A stretch of 11,373 nt of DNA from Spirogloea muscicola (Eukaryota; Streptophyta; Zygnematophyceae; Spirogloeales; Spirogloeaceae): assembly GCA_009602725.1 (NCBI GenBank), contig WELB01000070.1, positions 97,825 through 109,197 of the forward strand, in the 5' to 3' direction. This document shows positions 7,700 to 11,373 of this stretch, piece after piece. A program made the translations under genes and the position numbers. Position 1 is the stretch's first letter. The number at the start of each line of letters is the position of its first letter. The notes under the pieces are model-generated. The model was not told where the DNA came from. It did no database searches and saw nothing but the letters and a program-made list of their open reading frames with translations.

Positions 7700-10600
7700 C
7701 TGCACAACTTTCTAGCATCCATCAGGTAACAAGCACAATCACTGCTTGATCTTCCATACTTAATACTTAGTACTTAATAACAATCATGCAAACTGTGATA
7801 TCACAAAGTGCATGAATCCCACTGAATTGAAGTCGAGCTGGCTCCCACCTGCATGAACTGCTGGACGCTGCTGCGGTAGAGAGCGTAGTAGCTCGCCAGC
7901 TGGTCGGGGGCGAGGAGCACCGTCTGCGAGGCAGCAAGCACAAGCTCCGCACGCTCGGGAGACGCGGCCATGCACGTCTGCCACGTGGATGCTGCGGCCA
8001 GGTAACGGCCGGCCGCATCCGGCGCGCCTGCTTGGGAGCGCGCCATGGCCTGCGACGCCTGGCCGCCAAGGGGGCCAACAGGTCGGCGTGGGGTCAGAGA
8101 TGCATCGTGGCTTTGGGCTGCGATGCCTGCAGCAACGTGGGCAGTCACTCGGCTGGCCATGGTGTGCACGGCAGCAGGACAGCGCTGCAGTCAGCGCCGT
8201 GCAAGAGGATAGAAAGAGAGAGATGAGGGAGGTGAGGGAGTGTGCACGGCAGACCTGCCAGATGAGCGCAGCCTGCTGCTGCAAGCTGCCGGGCATAGCC
8301 TCCCCGACGCTGCTCAGCAGCGCGGCGTCCAGGCCCTGGCCTTCCACGTGCAGGTCTCGCTCGCAACCTCTGGGCCTGCAGAGCAGCACCGCCGCTCAGC
8401 GGCAGCGTCAGCTGCGAGTCCCACTGCAGATTGTGAAGCTCTCGAGTGCCATGACCATGGCAGCCTTTGGCAAGCAGCAGCGAGAAGGTCGCCCACCTGG
8501 TGGCCTCGAGGCCGGTCTGCTCGCCAAACAACGGCAGCGGCGGCGGAGGCACTGGCGGCGGCGGCTCCCCGCCACTGCACCAACCCATTGGCAGCTCGTT
8601 GACCGCAGGGGGCAGCAGCTTGGCGGCACGTGGCAAGCCGGCAGCGGCAGCCTCCGCAGCGCCACAGCTCCCGATGTTGCCGCCATTGCTGGGCAGGCCA
8701 TGGAGAGCCGCAAGCGCAGGCCGTGGCGGAGGCGGCAGCAGCGATGGCGGCGGCAGCGGCACGCCCACCGATCCGACATTGCGGCCGCAGTCCCTGTTGC
8801 CGAAGCCGGAGCCGTCGACGGCGTGGCCTGCTGCCGCGACTGCGAGCCAGCCCTTGCCCAGCTCTGCCGGCGGCCGTGCCACTGACAACCAATCGCGATC
8901 TGCCATCGCGCATGCTACGGCACCCGGCTGCTGCCTCAAGCCCGTCATTGCTGTCACCACCTTGCCGCTCGCTGCCATCGCCGGCGGCAAGAGCGAGTAC
9001 GCAAACTCTGGCGAGCCGCCGCCGCCGCCGTCAAAGTAATGGTGGTGATTGCCGCCGCCGCCAGACGGCACCGCCGGGCTGCACATGCTCCAGGGGTTTG
9101 CCGCAGCGGCGACGGCGGCGGCCTTGGTGCCGGCACTTGCCGAGAGCCACGGCACGCGCGCTGGAGGCGCTGTCGCCACCTCGTCTGCGCCTCCGATCGC
9201 CGCACGTGGCGTCATGCGCAGCCAACTGTCGGCTGCTGCGGTGGGCGGCGCAACTTCCACGTTGTGTCTGGCCATGGAGGCGGCAGGAGTGCCATCCACT
9301 GCCGCATGGCCTCTGCCGCCGCCACTGCGCTGAGCCCCGTCAGCGGCGTGCTTGCCAGGGCTGCGCCGCTCCCTGCCGCCATTGGCTAACCCCATGTCCA
9401 GCGCCGCCTCGTGGTCCGCCGCCGCAATGCGGCACCGCTTCGGCGGCCCGCCGCACGGGTACGGCTTGAACGCCGAGGGACCGTTGCCTCCGCCGCGTTC
9501 GCCGGGTTCGCACACCGCCGCAGCGATGGAGGAGACCCTGGGGCCGCCCTCGGCCCCGGCAAAACCGGCCGCCGCAGCGAAAGCGCCGGCGGCGCAGTCG
9601 TTGGCGGCGGCGGCGCCGCTGCTGCCGCCGTCAAGGGGCAGCAGCTGCATCAGCTGACACTTGCCGGCATACGGAGTGCCGACGAACGGCATGACGTTAT
9701 CCTCGCGGTCCAGGGCGCTGCTGGCGCCGTGGTCCCGCCGCTGGCCGTTGTGGCTTTCGTCGTCGGTGCAGGCGCTGGTGCTGCTGTCCGAGGCGCGGAC
9801 GTAGCGCTGCTCGTCCTGGCGGCAGCCCCCGGCCCCGGTCGCCGCTGCCACCGGCCTCGTGAGCTCCTGGCCGAAGAGCTTCCCAGTTGTCGCCGCCACG
9901 GCCAGGCGTCGGCCACCATCGCCGGGGGCCTTCCAGGGCGCTGGGATGCCGCCACCACCTTTGCAGTCGGCGGTCGCAGGCCTGGTTGCGGCCATGGCCG
10001 CCCGCAGCGTCGCCGCAACATCGTACCCCTCCGGCGGCACTGGTGCCTCGCTGCCCCCCGGCGGGGCTACCAGGCCGTCCATCGCCGCGCCCACCGACGC
10101 CCGCGGCTGGCGGCCGGCGCCGCCCCCGCCGCAGCGGTCGTGGTACGTCAGAGTGAGCGTGAGCACGCCCGCCGCGGCATCCGACGAGAGGCCATTCATG
10201 AGCCTGCCATGGACGCCTTGCCACGTCTCAGCTGCAGCCATGGCCGCCACCACTCGGTGCTCACCGACCACCATGGCTGCCAAGGCAAGCCCATCTAAGG
10301 AAGCAAGTGGGTCCGCGGAGGCAGCGCCGGCGGGACGGCCATGGTGCGCACCGGTGCTCGGTCTTGGCACGGGGCTTGGGCTTTGCGGCCTGCGCATGGT
10401 CGCGCACGGGGATCTTGGCCCACCCCAGCAGCTGGTCGCGCCCCTTCACCTGCGTCATGAACACCTCGCACAGCAGCGTCTGCAGCCGCCGCCGCCGCCG
10501 AGAATGTATCACCGTGGCATTAGCGTTAGCGCATCCACTGCCACAAAACGGCATCAGCGCCAGCGCATCGACAGCTGCAGCTGCCATGCCGTGTGTGCTG

Positions 10601-11373
10601 GCTGGTAGGAGCTGCCAAGAGGAGAGTCAAGGTGCACACGCCTGGCCGCACCATAGCCGGCGGCCAGCTGAAGGCCATGGATCCAATCAAGTCTAACACT
10701 AAGCCTAATCACTTGGGATTAGGTTGCCGCCTGGATCAGCTCCGGGTGCGACCTGACGTGTGACCTAACCCAGACTGGAGAAGGAAAAGCAGCCTCGCTC
10801 GAGTGCGCAGGCAACGGCGTTGGAAGCGGCGGCGTCGACGGCGGCGGCACTGACCTGCTCGCCCTCGGGGACGCCGATCTGGAGGCTGTGGTCGAAGATG
10901 GGGCGCGTGCCGCCCTTCTTCACGGTGCGCGTCTGCGCGGCCAGCGGCAGCGGCACTCGCGGCGCAGTCAGAGGCATCGCTGAGAAACTGGCGCACTGCA
11001 GGCCCTGTGTTGGGCGAGGAGCTGCCACGGCAGACACGAGAGCTCGGGGAGATGAGCCATGGCGGGCTGGCTTCGGCCTGAGCGAGCCTGGTCACACTGA
11101 CTAGGGCGCCACAACCGGCGTTTGCGGCCCCGAATTTTGCCAGCGCCGACGCAGCAACTCGCTTGCTCGCTCCCCGGCGGCTGGCCTTGTCAAGCTCATA
11201 GCACTTAGTCCAGCACCGAGTTCAGACTCTACTATACATCTGTTATCAGACTTGATGATACATTATTAAGTTATACATCATGTTAACACTTGGCGTGCTG
11301 GCCAGGCGCCAGACGAAGCTCACCTGCAGCGCGGCGCCGGGGGCGGCGGCGGCGCCGGCGGCGTCGGCGGCGG
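7526..11373 (-). CDS. C2-domain protein with long low-complexity region, 5' end outside window
   Basis: Proposed minus-strand exons, in order of translation: A >11373-11324, B 10932-10855, C 10479-10371, D 10231-8497, E 8375-8255, F 8058-7849 (or from 8184), G 7699-7526 ending TGA. All junctions keep phase and give about 824 residues in the window (about 866 with the longer exon F). A to C and the start of D form the second half of a C2 domain: LQ|TRTVKKGGTRPIFDH, then TLLCEVF, LLGWAKIPVRD, W..V and the last strand GVLTLTLTY. C2 domains bind membranes or proteins, often through calcium. The rest of D is Gly/Ala/Pro-rich and probably disordered. E to G encode about 165 residues that look helical and match no family I recognise. 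The start and first half of the C2 domain lie to the right of the window. The C-to-D join and the start of F are the weakest boundaries. Confidence 0.72.
7756..7776. repeat. three tandem 7-base units in an intron
   Basis: ATACTTA, ATACTTA and GTACTTA stand head to tail inside the last intron of the C2-domain gene (7700-7848). The array is AT-rich, unlike the exons around it. It may be a small minisatellite and may vary in length between strains; no function can be inferred. Confidence 0.6.
8497..10140 (-). repeat. low-complexity Gly/Ala/Pro-coding stretch of exon D
   Basis: After the C2 domain the minus frame runs more than 500 codons rich in Ala, Gly and Pro. It includes several Gly runs, a His run beside Tyr and Gly (HHHYFDGGGGG), and Pro runs near the end (PPPPVPPPPLPLFGEQ). 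The DNA is full of short imprecise GCC/GGC triplet runs that look slippage-prone. Islands of normal composition, such as CQLMQLLPLDGG and MADRDWLSVARPP, lie between the runs. Such regions are usually disordered linkers. The open frame agrees in phase with exons on both sides, which argues for translation. Confidence 0.65.
10704..10723. repeat. inverted repeat CCTAATC / GATTAGG in an intron
   Basis: Perfect 7-bp arms at 10704-10710 and 10717-10723 flank a 6-base loop inside the intron between exons B and C of the C2-domain gene (10480-10854). It is short and may be chance. Confidence 0.45.
10933..11323 (-). other. intron between exons A and B of the C2 gene, with AT-rich island
   Basis: The donor GTGAGC follows CTGCAG at 11324, and the acceptor GCGCAG precedes ACGCGCACC at 10932. 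Joining gives ..GAALQ|TRTVKKGG, the normal reading of a C2 strand, in phase 0. About 11200-11290 is clearly AT-rich, with repeated ATAC/GATGATA-like words, in contrast to the very GC-rich exons on both sides. I see no gene inside the intron. Confidence 0.6.

Noticed and set aside
7989-10608. Long plus-strand open frames (298, 279, 295 and 249 codons) opposite the C2 gene.
   Set aside because: They are Arg/Ala/Pro-rich mirrors of GC-rich coding DNA, overlap one another in different frames, have no family similarity, and lie antisense to exons supported by phase-consistent joins.
1-11373. Prokaryotic operon, CRISPR array, integrase or toxin system.
   Set aside because: Coding regions are interrupted by spliceosomal introns throughout and no regularly spaced repeats or such protein motifs are present.

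Overview
The window is eukaryotic nuclear DNA, most likely from a green alga, possibly a trebouxiophyte; the lineage is an inference. It holds two intron-rich genes that converge, plus an uncertain gene fragment at each edge. The evidence is many short introns with GT..TGCAG borders, coding sequence split in different phases, long GC-rich Ala/Gly/Pro-coding stretches, TGTAA motifs of the chlorophyte poly(A)-signal type, and a plant-like UFL1 protein.

Layout: (1) 1-168 is GCC-rich sequence ending in a TGTAA motif, possibly the 3' end of an upstream plus-strand gene. (2) 169-648 is the promoter and 5' UTR of the first gene and contains a perfect 10-bp palindrome around a G-box. (3) 649-6046, plus strand, is a complete UFL1 gene (E3 UFM1-protein ligase 1). 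I reconstructed 14 exons whose joined length is 2466 nt (821 codons plus stop), with every junction in phase. One of its introns is GC-AG. (4) 6047-7525 is the space between the two gene ends, with no supported gene, but with a near-perfect 18-bp inverted repeat nested in a further outer stem. (5) 7526 to beyond 11373, minus strand, is the 3' part of a C2-domain gene: at least seven exons, the first cut by the right edge. It encodes the second half of a C2 domain, about 550 residues of Gly/Ala/Pro-rich sequence, and a predicted helical C-terminal module that I do not recognise.

The two genes show no obvious functional link. UFL1 acts in UFM1 conjugation at the ER. The C2 protein may be a membrane- or protein-binding factor with weak or no calcium dependence. 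Base composition changes sharply along the window: introns and the intergenic space around UFL1 are near balanced, while the C2 gene is very GC-rich. That GC richness creates many long antisense open frames, which I treat as spurious. No mobile element, CRISPR array, rRNA or tRNA was found.
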